Numbered from the stretch's first letter, positions 45,564 to 56,208 are shown. The stretch: DNA of 64,000 nt from Pseudo-nitzschia pungens (GCA_037355855.1 CM074761.1:2561346-2625345), one strand, 5' to 3'. A program made the numbers and translations. The notes: a model not told the origin generated them from the letters alone.

Positions 45564-45690
45564 TCAAGGTTGCAGATAGCCTGTCCCGACCCTCGAAGCA
45601 TCGAATTACGCGGCACAGTTGCCGTCAAGCACTTCTAGAACTTGGCACATTCACTTCCCAGTCAAGAAGTCGACAATAAGATAAACGACC

Positions 45691-48600
45691 ATGGCCCCGA
45701 TTCCTGTCTATATCAGCTTTCGCACCTGCACCAGTCGAAGGAGACGAGGACAGTGTGCATTTCTTCTTTTCTCTTACTTGATCGCATCACAGGCACTAAC
45801 TTCCGCCTTCATCTATCCGGTGCCAATATCGGATAAGAGAACGAGTTCTTTTTCGTTCTGTTTCTCGGATTCATCATTGCTTTCTCCACTGTCACCGGAA
45901 TGGTCGACATCAACCAGTACGGCACTATTTGAAACCAAGGAAAGCTCGGGGACTGCCACCACTTCCGACTCATCGGTAAATACCACGCGTTATGAGCAAC
46001 GAGCCCCGTCTTCCGTAGAAGACCTGTTACGGTTTCACGAATATGGGGAACGCATTATCAAATTGGATTTTGACGCGACCGATGGACTTTTTCTCGGAGA
46101 GAGATTCGTGTCAGATGAAAATGAATCGGGCAACGAACATCGGTTGTCTGGCGGCAAAATCTATGCCGAAGTTCAAGAAGGGGGCACTGCGAGGATCTGC
46201 GAGATCCGCAAACTAATGCACACATCGGCATCAATCAAGAAGAAAGCAGTGAAGGATCAAAACGGGGCAGGAAGTGACAACAAGAACAGCGATTCCAAAA
46301 GTGTGCCACGCCCCCCTCGCCTGGAAGTCAGTTTCCTAAGCGATGAGGATGACGGAGATCATTCGGAAACAAAAATCATTGACGTGGGGCAGATTACGAC
46401 CATATGGACAGACATGCAGGACGATGTCGGAGAACGGCGAATGCAACGGAAAAAAAAATGCACGGACACTATTTATAGACAAGTACAAGAGTGTCTTCCT
46501 GTCAATCACGTGGAAGAGTCATTCGAGTGCAGGTACAAGTTCCACGTTGGGCGTGGCAGAAGTGCACAGGGTATGACGAAGAAGCAAATCAACATGATCA
46601 GTGCGGCAGCCTCCGTCGCAGCCTCCTCCGATTCCTCAACATTCGATGAAACCGAAGAATTGCGTGTTGTCATCGATCGCATTTTGAAACAATGCGTTCG
46701 CTGCGGGTCGAAATACTCCCGATTGATGGATTCAGAATCCCTGGAAAAGTGGATGTTCTACGTCGATGTAGAAGGGGCGATCATGAAAAACTATACACGT
46801 GACACTTCGCTGATTGAGAGAAGAATATTTTGTGCCAAGGTCTTGACAGAAGACTCGGAACGAGCTGGAAGATTCAAGCGAACGTCTTGTATGTGGCTTC
46901 CACCACCAGTGGACAAGCAAAACGACGAAACTACAACGTCGTCGGAATCATCAGCTCCAACCACGACGCTTACTCTCGTGAATGGGGGCTGGACCGTTGT
47001 CGATCAAAGCGTTCGCGCTGCCACCGAAGCTCGTAACTTTGTTAATGCCGCGATGAAGAAAGATGGCAATAGTTTGGGGGTTGGAGTATTTTCAGCCGAT
47101 CCGAATAACGAACGGATACTTTGTCGATTGGAGTCCCTGGCGTGCGGAGAAAAACTTCGAAAACAACAGCGCGGAGGCAGTGATGGAAATATCAAACTCG
47201 AAGTGGATGTTCGAACAGTTTTGGAGACAATGAATCTTCCTTTGTCATCAAAAGGAGCACAAGAGGCGCTGATCCGAATGGGAAGATGGACTAAAACAGG
47301 ATCCAGCACCGAAGATGGCAAGACAACAATGCAATACGAACGTTGGTCCCCAGACGTATTGGAAGCGTCGAAATGGTACCACCAAATGGATCGTTTTCGG
47401 CGAAGGGATATGAAATCAGAAATTCTAAAACTAAGAAACAAGAAACAAAAGCGACCAACGAAGAAAACTTCGTCGACTTTGGAAGGTCGCATAGATCTTA
47501 CGAACCTTCCTTGCATCTGCGTCGATGCCGAACGGGTTTCTTTCCGAGACGATGCCTTTGGTATTAGAAAGCGTTCATCGACTGGTCGCGAGGTAAGGAA
47601 AGAGGCTTCAGAATGGGAATTGTTATTCCACATTGCCGATGTCTCAGACATTTTTTCGCCAAAACCAGTGGTGATTGGCAGCGCATGCGCTTCGGGTACT
47701 GCCGCAGGTCAACTCACGGAGGCGAAAACATCTGTCGAAATTCAGAAGAAGCACCTTCGGGAACTGGAGAAGGCTGCACGAAGTCGAATTAGGAGCGAAT
47801 ACAATTTGCCATTGGGCCCATTGCATCTCCTTCCTACCAATGTTTTATCATCCTTATCGCTGGACGCGTTCAAACAAGATTGGACAAGTGACCCAACGAC
47901 CTGGCCGAGTTCTTGGCAAACAATGGACGAAAAAAATGGATCCGTCAATCGAGCTGTCACGTTGTGGGTTTATGTAGACGAGCGGAATGGTTTCATGCTT
48001 GACATGGGCTTCGAACGGAGCATCATTTCACGTCCCCTGGCACTAAGCTTCAAAACCGCAACGAACCTGCTTGAAGCATCGAAGGATCAACAGCGTAACT
48101 TTCCCCCGATGCTCGCTAAGGCGAGGGTGCTGCTCAGCAAAGTCGAACAAAACATCGAGAAGTACAATGAATACCGAATGAAAACCCAAGATAGCGCTAG
48201 GGCTCGTGAGAAAAAATTGGCTTCTAGAGAATTCGTATCGAACCAAGTTTACCGAGGACGCAAGAAGCGCCGACGAGACGACGGTTCCGACGGCTTCCAA
48301 CGAAGTCGCGGGCACAAGTTGGTTGACTCAATTTTGGAATGCTACGAGAGTGCATTTCGGATAATGATACGAAAGCGCAAAGCTCTGGTACCACATCACC
48401 AGGGTTTGAACAATGACGGGCGATCGGCTTCTTCTCCTTTGCGAACTTACTTGCATGGTTTAGCTCAAAGACAAGCACTCTCTATTCTATGCAACTATGG
48501 TGGTGAACCTTTAGATGACAAACAATGCAAAGAAGTTGGCCAAGCGATTAGAAATGCATACACTGTGCGGCAGCACGTAGGTGGTGCTATCAAAGGCCCC

Positions 48601-48861
48601 AAAGCTGTCACGAAACAACAATTGGAAGCTGTTCGGTCCCTCAAGTTTCACCTTCAGAACCATCCCAGGTCAAGAAATCGGGCAATTCCAGCCATTAGCA
48701 CAGGTGTCAATAGCGAGGTCGTTATACAAGGAGTTGGGGCCATTGCGCTGTGTAAAGAAGTCCCCGGGACAATCGCTAGAGGTGTGAAGGTGATGGTGAA
48801 AATTTTAGAAGTCGATGCGAAGAATGGGAAAGTTGTCGTTGTTCTAGATAGCATTCTCTGA
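45691..48861 (+). CDS. RNB-domain (RNase II/R family) protein, predicted plastid-targeted
   Basis: 1056 aa, no intron. The N-terminus has a basic start, a hydrophobic signal (CAFLLFSYLIASQALTS) and an A-F junction (LTSA-FIYP), so plastid import is likely. Residues 150-600 are a divergent N-terminal region. The RNB core begins around 607: CICVDAERVSFRDDAFGI, then ELLFHIADVSDI, later a long charged insertion, and SPLRTYLHGLAQRQAL near 925, the counterpart of the family's 'SPIRRY.D...H.QL'. The C-terminus is S1-like beta structure. RNase II/R normally has four metal-binding aspartates in D-x5-D-x-D-D; here D612, D620 and D621 are present but the second is F618. Activity may therefore be altered. 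Known role of the family: 3'-5' exoribonuclease in plastid RNA processing. Confidence 0.7.
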   Translation: MAPIPVYISFRTCTSRRRRGQCAFLLFSYLIASQALTSAFIYPVPISDKRTSSFSFCFSDSSLLSPLSPEWSTSTSTALFETKESSGTATTSDSSVNTTRYEQRAPSSVEDLLRFHEYGERIIKLDFDATDGLFLGERFVSDENESGNEHRLSGGKIYAEVQEGGTARICEIRKLMHTSASIKKKAVKDQNGAGSDNKNSDSKSVPRPPRLEVSFLSDEDDGDHSETKIIDVGQITTIWTDMQDDVGERRMQRKKKCTDTIYRQVQECLPVNHVEESFECRYKFHVGRGRSAQGMTKKQINMISAAASVAASSDSSTFDETEELRVVIDRILKQCVRCGSKYSRLMDSESLEKWMFYVDVEGAIMKNYTRDTSLIERRIFCAKVLTEDSERAGRFKRTSCMWLPPPVDKQNDETTTSSESSAPTTTLTLVNGGWTVVDQSVRAATEARNFVNAAMKKDGNSLGVGVFSADPNNERILCRLESLACGEKLRKQQRGGSDGNIKLEVDVRTVLETMNLPLSSKGAQEALIRMGRWTKTGSSTEDGKTTMQYERWSPDVLEASKWYHQMDRFRRRDMKSEILKLRNKKQKRPTKKTSSTLEGRIDLTNLPCICVDAERVSFRDDAFGIRKRSSTGREVRKEASEWELLFHIADVSDIFSPKPVVIGSACASGTAAGQLTEAKTSVEIQKKHLRELEKAARSRIRSEYNLPLGPLHLLPTNVLSSLSLDAFKQDWTSDPTTWPSSWQTMDEKNGSVNRAVTLWVYVDERNGFMLDMGFERSIISRPLALSFKTATNLLEASKDQQRNFPPMLAKARVLLSKVEQNIEKYNEYRMKTQDSARAREKKLASREFVSNQVYRGRKKRRRDDGSDGFQRSRGHKLVDSILECYESAFRIMIRKRKALVPHHQGLNNDGRSASSPLRTYLHGLAQRQALSILCNYGGEPLDDKQCKEVGQAIRNAYTVRQHVGGAIKGPKAVTKQQLEAVRSLKFHLQNHPRSRNRAIPAISTGVNSEVVIQGVGAIALCKEVPGTIARGVKVMVKILEVDAKNGKVVVVLDSIL

Positions 48862-49308
48862 TTTCTCTGATTTCATTCAAAGCTCTGTTCCACCGATACC
48901 AAAGATCCGTCGGTATCGAGAATGATTGATATATGAAAACGATGAATTTCAGCAATTCCCAAATGTTCAAAATAGATTCCAAATCTGTTCACAAGGAAGT
49001 TCATATGTCTATCGATTGAATGAATGAATCACAAGCAGACATGCCGATTTTCTAGGTGCCCGTCGTGATCACAAAGACAAAAGTCACGACCAAGTTCCTA
49101 CCGAGCGACTAACCCTGCACCACACAGGCTCTAGTATGATACTTGTAGATGCAACGTTGAGAAGCCAATTGCAATCATCTTAAACATTTCTTTCGTTCGA
49201 AGATAGTTCAATAGTTTACCACTGGTTTTCACTCGAGTAAAGACCAAAAAAGGATGATGCACACAAGATCACGGTTCTATTCACGGAACGAACGCAACTA
49301 GTACTAGT
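48862..49308. other. Spacer, no gene recognised
   Basis: 3' flank of the RNB gene, nothing else seen; ends with CTAGTACTAGTAGTAG (49298-49313) at the start of the sulfotransferase remnant. Confidence 0.6.
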
Positions 49309-50713
49309 AGTAGCGGCCATGGAACCCGTATAGACCTCCAGCTGGCACCGTTATTGATCGTGGGTGGGTCCCATGGAAGTGGTACACGAGCTGTGGTAGA
49401 AATACTTCGAGAATTGGGAACCAGGGTAATCTCGGAGGACAATCGCACCTTCGACGTGCACGCATGGGAAATCGAGTGCGGTGGCCGGGTTTGATCGAAG
49501 ACATCTTCCTGCCGTTTGGTCGTGGTGGGTTTCATTCTACCAGAAGGCGTGTGTCGAGGAATTTCGATGCGATTTCTGCGTCAAACATCAGGACTGGTAG
49601 GACTGGCATCAGCACGTTGGTAGAAAACTTTGGCTGGCCACCCGATAACAACAATCAAGGCAACGAAGAAGACATCGCAACCGTTGAAGCCGACATTGAG
49701 ACTCTACTGGTCTCTTGGGATTCCAAATACAGTCGCCAAATGAGTACTCGGCGCCGGGAACGAAGGAAACCACAACAAAAACTGCATCACAAAGCAGCTG
49801 CAGCAAAAATATCGTGGGGTGTCAATCACACAAAAAAAAGTTCCCGGGAGTAGAGCGTACGATGAGGGTCGTTCGACGGTAATGTTTCCAAATGCCACAG
49901 CAAGCGGCGTTATCTACGCAATCAAGGCCCCGGCATCGATGCTAGCTCTACCAGTCATTGCTACGTGTTGCTTTCCTCTGAAATAGAAAGAACAGCAGCA
50001 GCAACAACAATAAAAACAACGCAACCAGCCATATCATAATCCACCACTGCAGCCCTTGAAATTCTTGCACGTGGTCCGCGATGGCCGAGACGTTGCCCTG
50101 AGCAACAACCAGAGCCCGGTCATTAAATTCTTTGATCTTACGTACCCAAAACAATTTCGAGAACAGGGGCCAGAGTGACGATAGCGTGCTGTTGGTAGAC
50201 TATTTATGGATCCGATCGGAAGATTTATTGATACCAGGAAGCCGGGAACGATTGGAAAGCTTCACAACAATAGCAAAATTTGATGGATTGTCGTTGACGT
50301 CAGAAGAATTGTGTTGTTTCAATTGGCAATCGGTGAAAGATCACGGCGAAAGCCATAGTACTAGGAACAAAGCCGTCACACCTGCCATTCAAATCTCTAC
50401 AAGTAACAACAGACGGCGTCCGACAGCCGAGCCGTTGGGGATTGACGGAAATCCTTCAACGCTCAAGAAACGTTACGGAAAATGGCATACTATTTTGGCA
50501 GAGAAACCGGAGCTATTGGAGTTTTTTCAGCGCGAAGGTGCAGAAGTTTTGGAACTTTTTGGATACCATCCTCAGCGTCGAATCTGTTACATGGCGCAAA
50601 ATTGTGACGGTGAAAAAACTGGCAAAGATGCCCGACACGGGACGAAAGACTCGACAAAGACGAATATACCGGACGAAGCCGAGATCTCGGATGCGTCTTC
50701 TTGCCAATTATAA
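49309..50713 (+). pseudogene. Sulfotransferase-like gene broken by frameshifts and stops
   Basis: Readable in pieces. First frame, about 49312-49464: LAPLLIVGGSHGSGTRAVVEIL (P-loop-like PAPS 5'-phosphate site) and RTFDVHA; it ends in TGA at 49492. Second frame, 49464-49853: VRWPGLIEDI..., to TAG. Back to the first frame, 49840-50178: GVIYAIKAPASMLALPV and FLHVVRDGRDVALSNNQSP (3'-phosphate site), with TAG at 49984 and TAA at 50011. Third frame, 50132-50713: LLVDYLWIRSEDLLIPGSRERL... and EFFQREGAEVLELFGYHP. Together these follow the order of a diatom sulfotransferase family. One shift falls at an A8 run (49830-49837) and another near an A4 run, so assembly error is an alternative. An intron ending at CTGCAG (50052) could remove the two internal stops but does not fix the phases. 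Confidence 0.65.
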
Positions 50714-51025
50714 CTTGCATGCCCCTCGATCTTTTGATATTGATATGAAGTATTTCTCAATGACTCTTCGAATAACTCTGGGCTCATCAATATGTGTATC
50801 GCGGGGTGTCTACAGAACATCCGTTACGTGTGACTGAAAATTCGTTTCTTCATGCAACTACGCGAAGATAATAAACAAAAACGATACTGCATAATACCTG
50901 AAGCTGCACCAAAAGGCATGTTCAATGATCAACTTAGATAGGGCTAACTAAATGTAACTCGCACACTGATATGATAGTTTGAAAGAAACAAACAATATGG
51001 ATCTTTAAACGAATACCCCCATCGC
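50714..51025. other. Short spacer
   Basis: 3' flanks of the sulfotransferase remnant and of the minus-strand CRAL-TRIO gene; nothing recognised. Confidence 0.6.
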
Positions 51026-52663
51026 CTATCCGAAGCAACCTGTTGTGTTGCAGTTACTGTTAAGGTGTTGTCCATTCATGTTTGTGAAAACAGGAGTTTC
51101 TTTCCGGATTTTCTTCGTTTTTCCAGGGTCTACGTCATAATGGAAATCTTTATTCCTATATTTCACCTTGCCACAACCATAAATATTTCTTTCTTCTGCG
51201 TCATACATTCCATTCCCTTGTGAATGTCTCCGGGCGCTTCGTCGTCTTAGATGTCCACGATACGCAAACCCAACGTATTTCTTCAATTGATTATCTTCAG
51301 TGAGTTCGTCGTACCAGTGTTTCGTATCATCATGCAACAAAAATTGAAATCGTCGCAAACGAGCCAATTCGATTATTCGATTAAGAATCTCTTCCTTTGG
51401 ATGAGAAATGTCTTTGATGCATTCATCATTGGAAAATTCTTCATCGAGGAAGGCACGAAACTTGACGTTGCCTGGAAATTCCCATGCCACACCGTTCTTA
51501 TGAAATAAAACACAATTTATTTCGGGACATTGGATGTGAGGAAATGCCTTGATTTTGCAACTATAAAACAGACGGAAATCAGCATTTACATGGGTTTTGG
51601 CTTGCTCTTCAATATATTTGTCCATGGCCGCACGAACTTTAATCCACTTCATGTGTTGCCGCGTTTTCACAGTGCCAGAATAGGTAGTAGGAATATCCTC
51701 TGCGCGAACCCCAAACGAGCTCAAACTGTATATACATTCGACTGACGTCCCCGAGTGGATCTTCAGTACTTTCCGGCCCTTCTCTCCTATTAAGAAAAGC
51801 ATGAGTGGTTTAAGTAGCCGGTATGCAAAGTCATTCCGAAAGCACATATGTACAGCCGAGAATCGCAATGGCGATGCCTCAAACATGTCCAAGAATAATC
51901 TTGACATTTTCGGAGCATTTTCGCCACCCATTGCACTGTGCACATCTTCGGACATGAAGTGTACGGAGACCAATCCATTCCGTTGTGTTGTTACATCCTC
52001 TGCCAACACTTGAAACAGCAAATAGAATCCAACCCTATCTCTTTCTTTGGAGCTATAGTTTCCGCCACAGTTTCCCATCAAAAAGAATATTCTTCGTCCC
52101 AGCGAATCCCTATAAGGCGATAGTTGCATGCTGCCTTCCTTTAGTAATTTGATTTCGCGTTTGTTCAAGTCCGACAAAAGTAACTGCCGCATCAGGCTGA
52201 TTTCACCGAAATATGATACTAAAAAGACAAGACACTTGCAAAACCTTGTCACTGCTCTCGCTATTTGGAAAAATTCGGCACGCAAGAATCTCAAGCGGAA
52301 CTCCGATGATACCACATAAGTTGAATTCAAACATAATGCCCGATGATAGGCCTGTTTTAGATGACATGGAATTGTTGATTTCGGATTGTTCAACTCCTCG
52401 TCGAACTTCGATAATGCTTGATAGAGGCTTTCTGGGTTCTCGTATTCGAACGTGTCGTATCTGGATTCCACCCCGTGCAATTCATAGGAAGCAGCTTCAC
52501 GGTCGCTTTGGTTCATTTCGTATTGTTCTTTCGCCCATAGTAGTTCTATGTCTTTCTCATCTGCCGTCAGCGTCTTTTCCGAAAAATAGTGATCAGGATT
52601 ATTTGTGTCTGCGCTCATCTCAGTGTCCATTGATGTGTCTGTGGTTGCGTCTGTAGAGTCCAT
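51026..52663 (-). CDS. CRAL-TRIO-like domain fused to a divergent DUF6824 domain
   Basis: 545 aa, no intron, start ATG at 52663. Residues 1-60 are acidic. Residues about 60-130 (ELHGVESRYDTFEYENPESLYQALSKFDEEL, then EFRLRFLRAEFFQIARAVTRF) match the N-terminal helices of CRAL-TRIO (Sec14-like) proteins. Residues 175-345 form the lipid-binding lobe (SPYRDSLGRRIFFLMGNCGGNYSS..., GLVSVHFMSEDVHS, RFSAVHMCFRNDFAYRLLKPLMLFLIGEKGRKVLKIHSG). Residues about 390-480 (CVLFHKNGVAWEFPGNVKFRAFLDEEF, then EEILNRIIELARLRRFQFLLHD) follow the DUF6824 layout, but the usual 'GRG' is lost. The C-terminus is basic and G/N-rich. Sec14-like proteins carry phosphoinositides or other lipids between membranes; the role of the fused domain is unknown. 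Confidence 0.65.
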   Translation of the reverse strand: MDSTDATTDTSMDTEMSADTNNPDHYFSEKTLTADEKDIELLWAKEQYEMNQSDREAASYELHGVESRYDTFEYENPESLYQALSKFDEELNNPKSTIPCHLKQAYHRALCLNSTYVVSSEFRLRFLRAEFFQIARAVTRFCKCLVFLVSYFGEISLMRQLLLSDLNKREIKLLKEGSMQLSPYRDSLGRRIFFLMGNCGGNYSSKERDRVGFYLLFQVLAEDVTTQRNGLVSVHFMSEDVHSAMGGENAPKMSRLFLDMFEASPLRFSAVHMCFRNDFAYRLLKPLMLFLIGEKGRKVLKIHSGTSVECIYSLSSFGVRAEDIPTTYSGTVKTRQHMKWIKVRAAMDKYIEEQAKTHVNADFRLFYSCKIKAFPHIQCPEINCVLFHKNGVAWEFPGNVKFRAFLDEEFSNDECIKDISHPKEEILNRIIELARLRRFQFLLHDDTKHWYDELTEDNQLKKYVGFAYRGHLRRRSARRHSQGNGMYDAEERNIYGCGKVKYRNKDFHYDVDPGKTKKIRKETPVFTNMNGQHLNSNCNTTGCFG

Positions 52664-54687
52664 TAGCGTAGATACTGGTGCGCTCTCATAGCTCTTTTCA
52701 GTTGTGTTTGTGCAGAGGTAATCTTACTGGCTGATGTTACTCTTAAGTTGGCGTATTTTAAGGTTTACCTACCGACTACCGACGAATTGACAACTGTATT
52801 GGTCCAAATAATTTTTCGGAACATTCATGAAGAAGAAGGAATGCTTAATTATTTTCATTGAAAATTATCAACAACCAAAACCAACCTTGTCCTTGACGTC
52901 ACTATGAACAATATTGCCCAGAAAGTTGACCATTATAGAAGGGTATTTTTAGCAATTTGTAGTTCTTCCGTGTGAATATGGAATTATTCATCATCTCCAT
53001 CTCGACGAATGAATCGTCAATCACTTCATCAAGTCGACATTAAAGTGTGCAAGGCCTTTCTCCCTCCTTTTCCGATCCCCTACCTAATCTCAAAAACAGG
53101 TTCTACAACATGTACGTGTAGGTAACCTTACTTTTCTTTTTTTAATGAAAAAACTTATGTCGGGAATGACTCATCATCCAACTAAATGTGTATTGATAAA
53201 ATTGAAAAGGAATTTCAATGATCAAGGCATGACAACATCCAAATCCATACGGAAACCTTACGGTACAGTACTACTAGAAATCAAATCGAATGTCAATTCA
53301 ACTTCGTGTCGACATCTTTTTAAAGCTGCGTCAGCAGATTATTGCTTGAAAGAATAGTGAGTTGTTTCGATAGTTGTAATTCTGCCCATCTCGCTACTAG
53401 TGGTAATATCGAAATAGCTTAAGCCATCCAAGAATGTAGGGTGCTGGTTGGAATTGTTTGCAACAGGTGTAGCACATAAAGTTCTTGTGTAGTAGTAGAA
53501 TTGAATCATACACGAGGACGTATCATGGGTCAGTTTTAAACAGATGATATTATACTGTTCTGTTTGGAGTGCCCTCCTCCTTTTATTCCTCATGCGGTGT
53601 GAAGACAAGTAGAGTTAGATTCACCTTCTGTTGGGATTTGAAAAGGAACTGTGTTTTGCCCCTCATCAGGGATTTTCTTGTTCTACTACTACCATAGTAG
53701 TACTAGTATGAAGTAGGTAGCTAGTACTAGTACTAGTAGTAATTGATGAATCGAAGAAAAGCTTGAAAGTTCCTACTTCTACTAATAGTACTAGTACAGC
53801 AACCAAGAAACTAAACTATTTGCTTCTTAGAATCTGCTACGTGCTTTCTTCTTGTTGTAGAGTGCGCCCCATCCTTCGAGATGGAAAGAATCGAAGATTG
53901 ATTCCAATTCATTGTTGCCTGTGCAATGTGGTGTATGGTTATTTTGGTTCGGCTATGTCACTTTGGAGAGCGAGTACATACTTCACATACATGATTAGTG
54001 CTTCTATGTACTGCAAGTAGCTTACTTGTTGTAGTAGTGCTACTAGTAAAGCATAGAGAAAGTTCGACACGTTTCTGAGAGAAGGGCAGCAATTTTTTCT
54101 TCGACCTCCAAGAGATTACGAGACGTACAACTAAGACTTTTGAAGCAATCCCATCCCGGCCTGAGGAATACATCATGTATGTGACGTATATTTTTCGTGT
54201 CGTTGGTGTTCCGTTGAGTGATGATAATCCTTAAGGGCTTATTCAGAGAAAATACTAGATATCTTTATTTTTGCCGTTATGTGTTTCACCGAACGGATAT
54301 TTCCTAACTGTTTTTCCTCAACAGCTTTTTTAATACAGATAGACGTTACGCAAGGTGAGCTCATCTCTAAATGCCGCTACACCGGTTTTCTACGGTTTTC
54401 TACGGTTTTGGAAGGCTTAGTACGCAGAAATTTTCGCATCTTCGCATTGGTGTATGCTCGATCCGAAGGGAATGGTCCTGAGTGGAACTAGGAATACACG
54501 GTATGTTTGGTCTATCAAAGATCCGATGCAGAGTTGCGCGCTGCCAAATATTCTTCTTTCAACAACCGAGTACCAAAATTTCAATCAAATCCACTTTTTT
54601 CCGTCGCATGCAGATTCATCAAAAATCGTAGTTCACTCATAACATCTTTCCTCATTGCCTCCACCTTCTATTGATACTACATTGACG
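52664..54687. other. Spacer, no gene recognised
   Basis: Short frames only. GTAGGTAACCTTACTT at 53118-53133 and dense TACTAGTACTAGTAGTA words at 53690-53750 and 53783-53798. The last 60 bases are a C/T/A-rich leader. Confidence 0.6.
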
Positions 54688-56208
54688 ATGAAAAATCGAA
54701 TCCTTGGTTGCACAGTACTAGTCGCCGCTTTCACCGCGTTGCTTGCTCTCTTCGAAGTGCTCTTTCCTCCTTCCGGACAAGATGGCAGTCTCCTCAAGAG
54801 GGGACTCCGATCCCTGAGAATGACCAACCTCCCTCTTGTAGTTGTCTACGTTGACGACGATCAATTTTGGGTGGAAAGAAATTCTAAAGAGGATGACTGG
54901 TGGTCTTCCGACGCCTATTACAACGCCGACGACTATTGGGACAGCTTTTGGACCCGAAAGCACGAAAGGAACTCCAAAATTCGTGATGACGACTATAGCT
55001 TTGTTTACAAACCAGTCGAGTCAAATATGATCAAACCCACCAATGGTGGATACGGAGGTAAGGCAGGCCGAGCCCTGTGCGAAATTCGATTCAACAAGTG
55101 CCCACCGATTATCGATGGATACGAAACCAACGCTTGGAGGTATGCACCGAGTCGTGATTACGTCAAGGGAGTTCACACTGAAATATTCCCGTTGATGCCG
55201 AGTGATTACCCCCTGAGTGCTTCAAAAGCAACTATCTTGCGACGAGAAACTATGGCTGATTCGGTCGTTATTCCCGGAGACTTTCAACTTGACGGGGACA
55301 ATGATGCATCATACTGGTTGGACGCCGCTGGAGTACACCCAGCTCTTCCCGGCGACCCCAAATTCTGGGACGAGTTGAGAGATGTCGTACATGCTCAACT
55401 CGCACGCCGGCGAGGAGAAAAACCTTCCAGCATGAATCATTGGCCATCAATCTGGGACGACAAGGTGACGCTCGATGATGTGGCAAAGGCTGTCCAAGGA
55501 GAATATCCCGGTCTCCATCAGGCCACTCTGATCGAAACCTTTTTCAAAGAGGGCATTGAAATGTACCGCGACATGGGACCCTTCCGCAGTGTCGTGGATT
55601 TCATCGGGACGGAAGTTCGCCTCGCCGCATTAAATACATGGGCATTTGAGGCCGTCGCTCCCGTCAACTTCATGCTCAAATGGCACATCGGCATGCCCCG
55701 CCCCGAAGAAGTAGTGTGGATGATTTACAAGGGTCAGTTCACAGCGGAAGCGGATGGTGTACCCGAAGACTTGGTCACTCTGATCAAGTCCATGGACATG
55801 AAACACGCAACCTCTTTTACTGCATACGAAGACGGTTCCCCAATGCACCCTAGTTTCCCCGCTATGCACTCAGCTGGATCGACCTGTAGTTACTGGATTC
55901 CAGCGTTGTGCAAGCTCTCTCCAGAACAATACTGCGAGGCTCTTCGAGTTGATTATGCTGTTGCCTATGCCCGCACGATAGCTGGTGTTCACTATCAGAT
56001 GGACAACATTGCTGGTCTCAACATCGGGCAGAGAATCATCCGCGAAAAAATGCCAGCAATGCTATCCGAGAATTACGGATACGATGCGGCGATGGTGACA
56101 GCAAAACTTGACGCCCTCTCCTTCGACTGGAACGACTTTGATGCCGACGCGTGCACTATCGCGGGAGTATCAACAGCAGATTTCTTGGCTAAGGCAGCAC
56201 TCACATGA
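54688..56208 (+). CDS. Vanadium-dependent haloperoxidase / PAP2-like protein
   Basis: 506 aa from the first ATG at 54688; the frame opens earlier only from TTG. The N-terminus is a signal anchor or signal peptide (LGCTVLVAAFTALLALFEVLF), so the protein is secreted or in the endomembrane system. A D/W/Y-rich spacer of about 80 residues follows. The vanadate/phosphate site is visible in the family order: K331-x6-R338-P (KWHIGMPRP), the P-S-x-x-x-x-H block (HPSFPAMHS, H394), and R429-x5-H435-x3-D439 (RTIAGVHYQMD). H435 would be the vanadate-coordinating histidine and H394 the acid-base histidine. These enzymes oxidise halides with hydrogen peroxide (bromo-, iodo- or chloroperoxidase); which halide cannot be told. 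A PAP2-type phosphatase is the alternative with the same fold. Confidence 0.8.
   Translation: MKNRILGCTVLVAAFTALLALFEVLFPPSGQDGSLLKRGLRSLRMTNLPLVVVYVDDDQFWVERNSKEDDWWSSDAYYNADDYWDSFWTRKHERNSKIRDDDYSFVYKPVESNMIKPTNGGYGGKAGRALCEIRFNKCPPIIDGYETNAWRYAPSRDYVKGVHTEIFPLMPSDYPLSASKATILRRETMADSVVIPGDFQLDGDNDASYWLDAAGVHPALPGDPKFWDELRDVVHAQLARRRGEKPSSMNHWPSIWDDKVTLDDVAKAVQGEYPGLHQATLIETFFKEGIEMYRDMGPFRSVVDFIGTEVRLAALNTWAFEAVAPVNFMLKWHIGMPRPEEVVWMIYKGQFTAEADGVPEDLVTLIKSMDMKHATSFTAYEDGSPMHPSFPAMHSAGSTCSYWIPALCKLSPEQYCEALRVDYAVAYARTIAGVHYQMDNIAGLNIGQRIIREKMPAMLSENYGYDAAMVTAKLDALSFDWNDFDADACTIAGVSTADFLAKAALT

Larger units (their letters stand above)
44696..45690. other. Spacer with clustered short repeats; promoter of the RNB gene
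   Basis: Very dense in GTAAGGTT/AACCTTAC words at 44830-45065. AACTTACGAAGT tandem at 45352-45390, ATGAATGA run near 45270. A TATA-like TAAATATATG at 45554-45563 lies about 130 bases before the RNB start codon. Confidence 0.6.
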
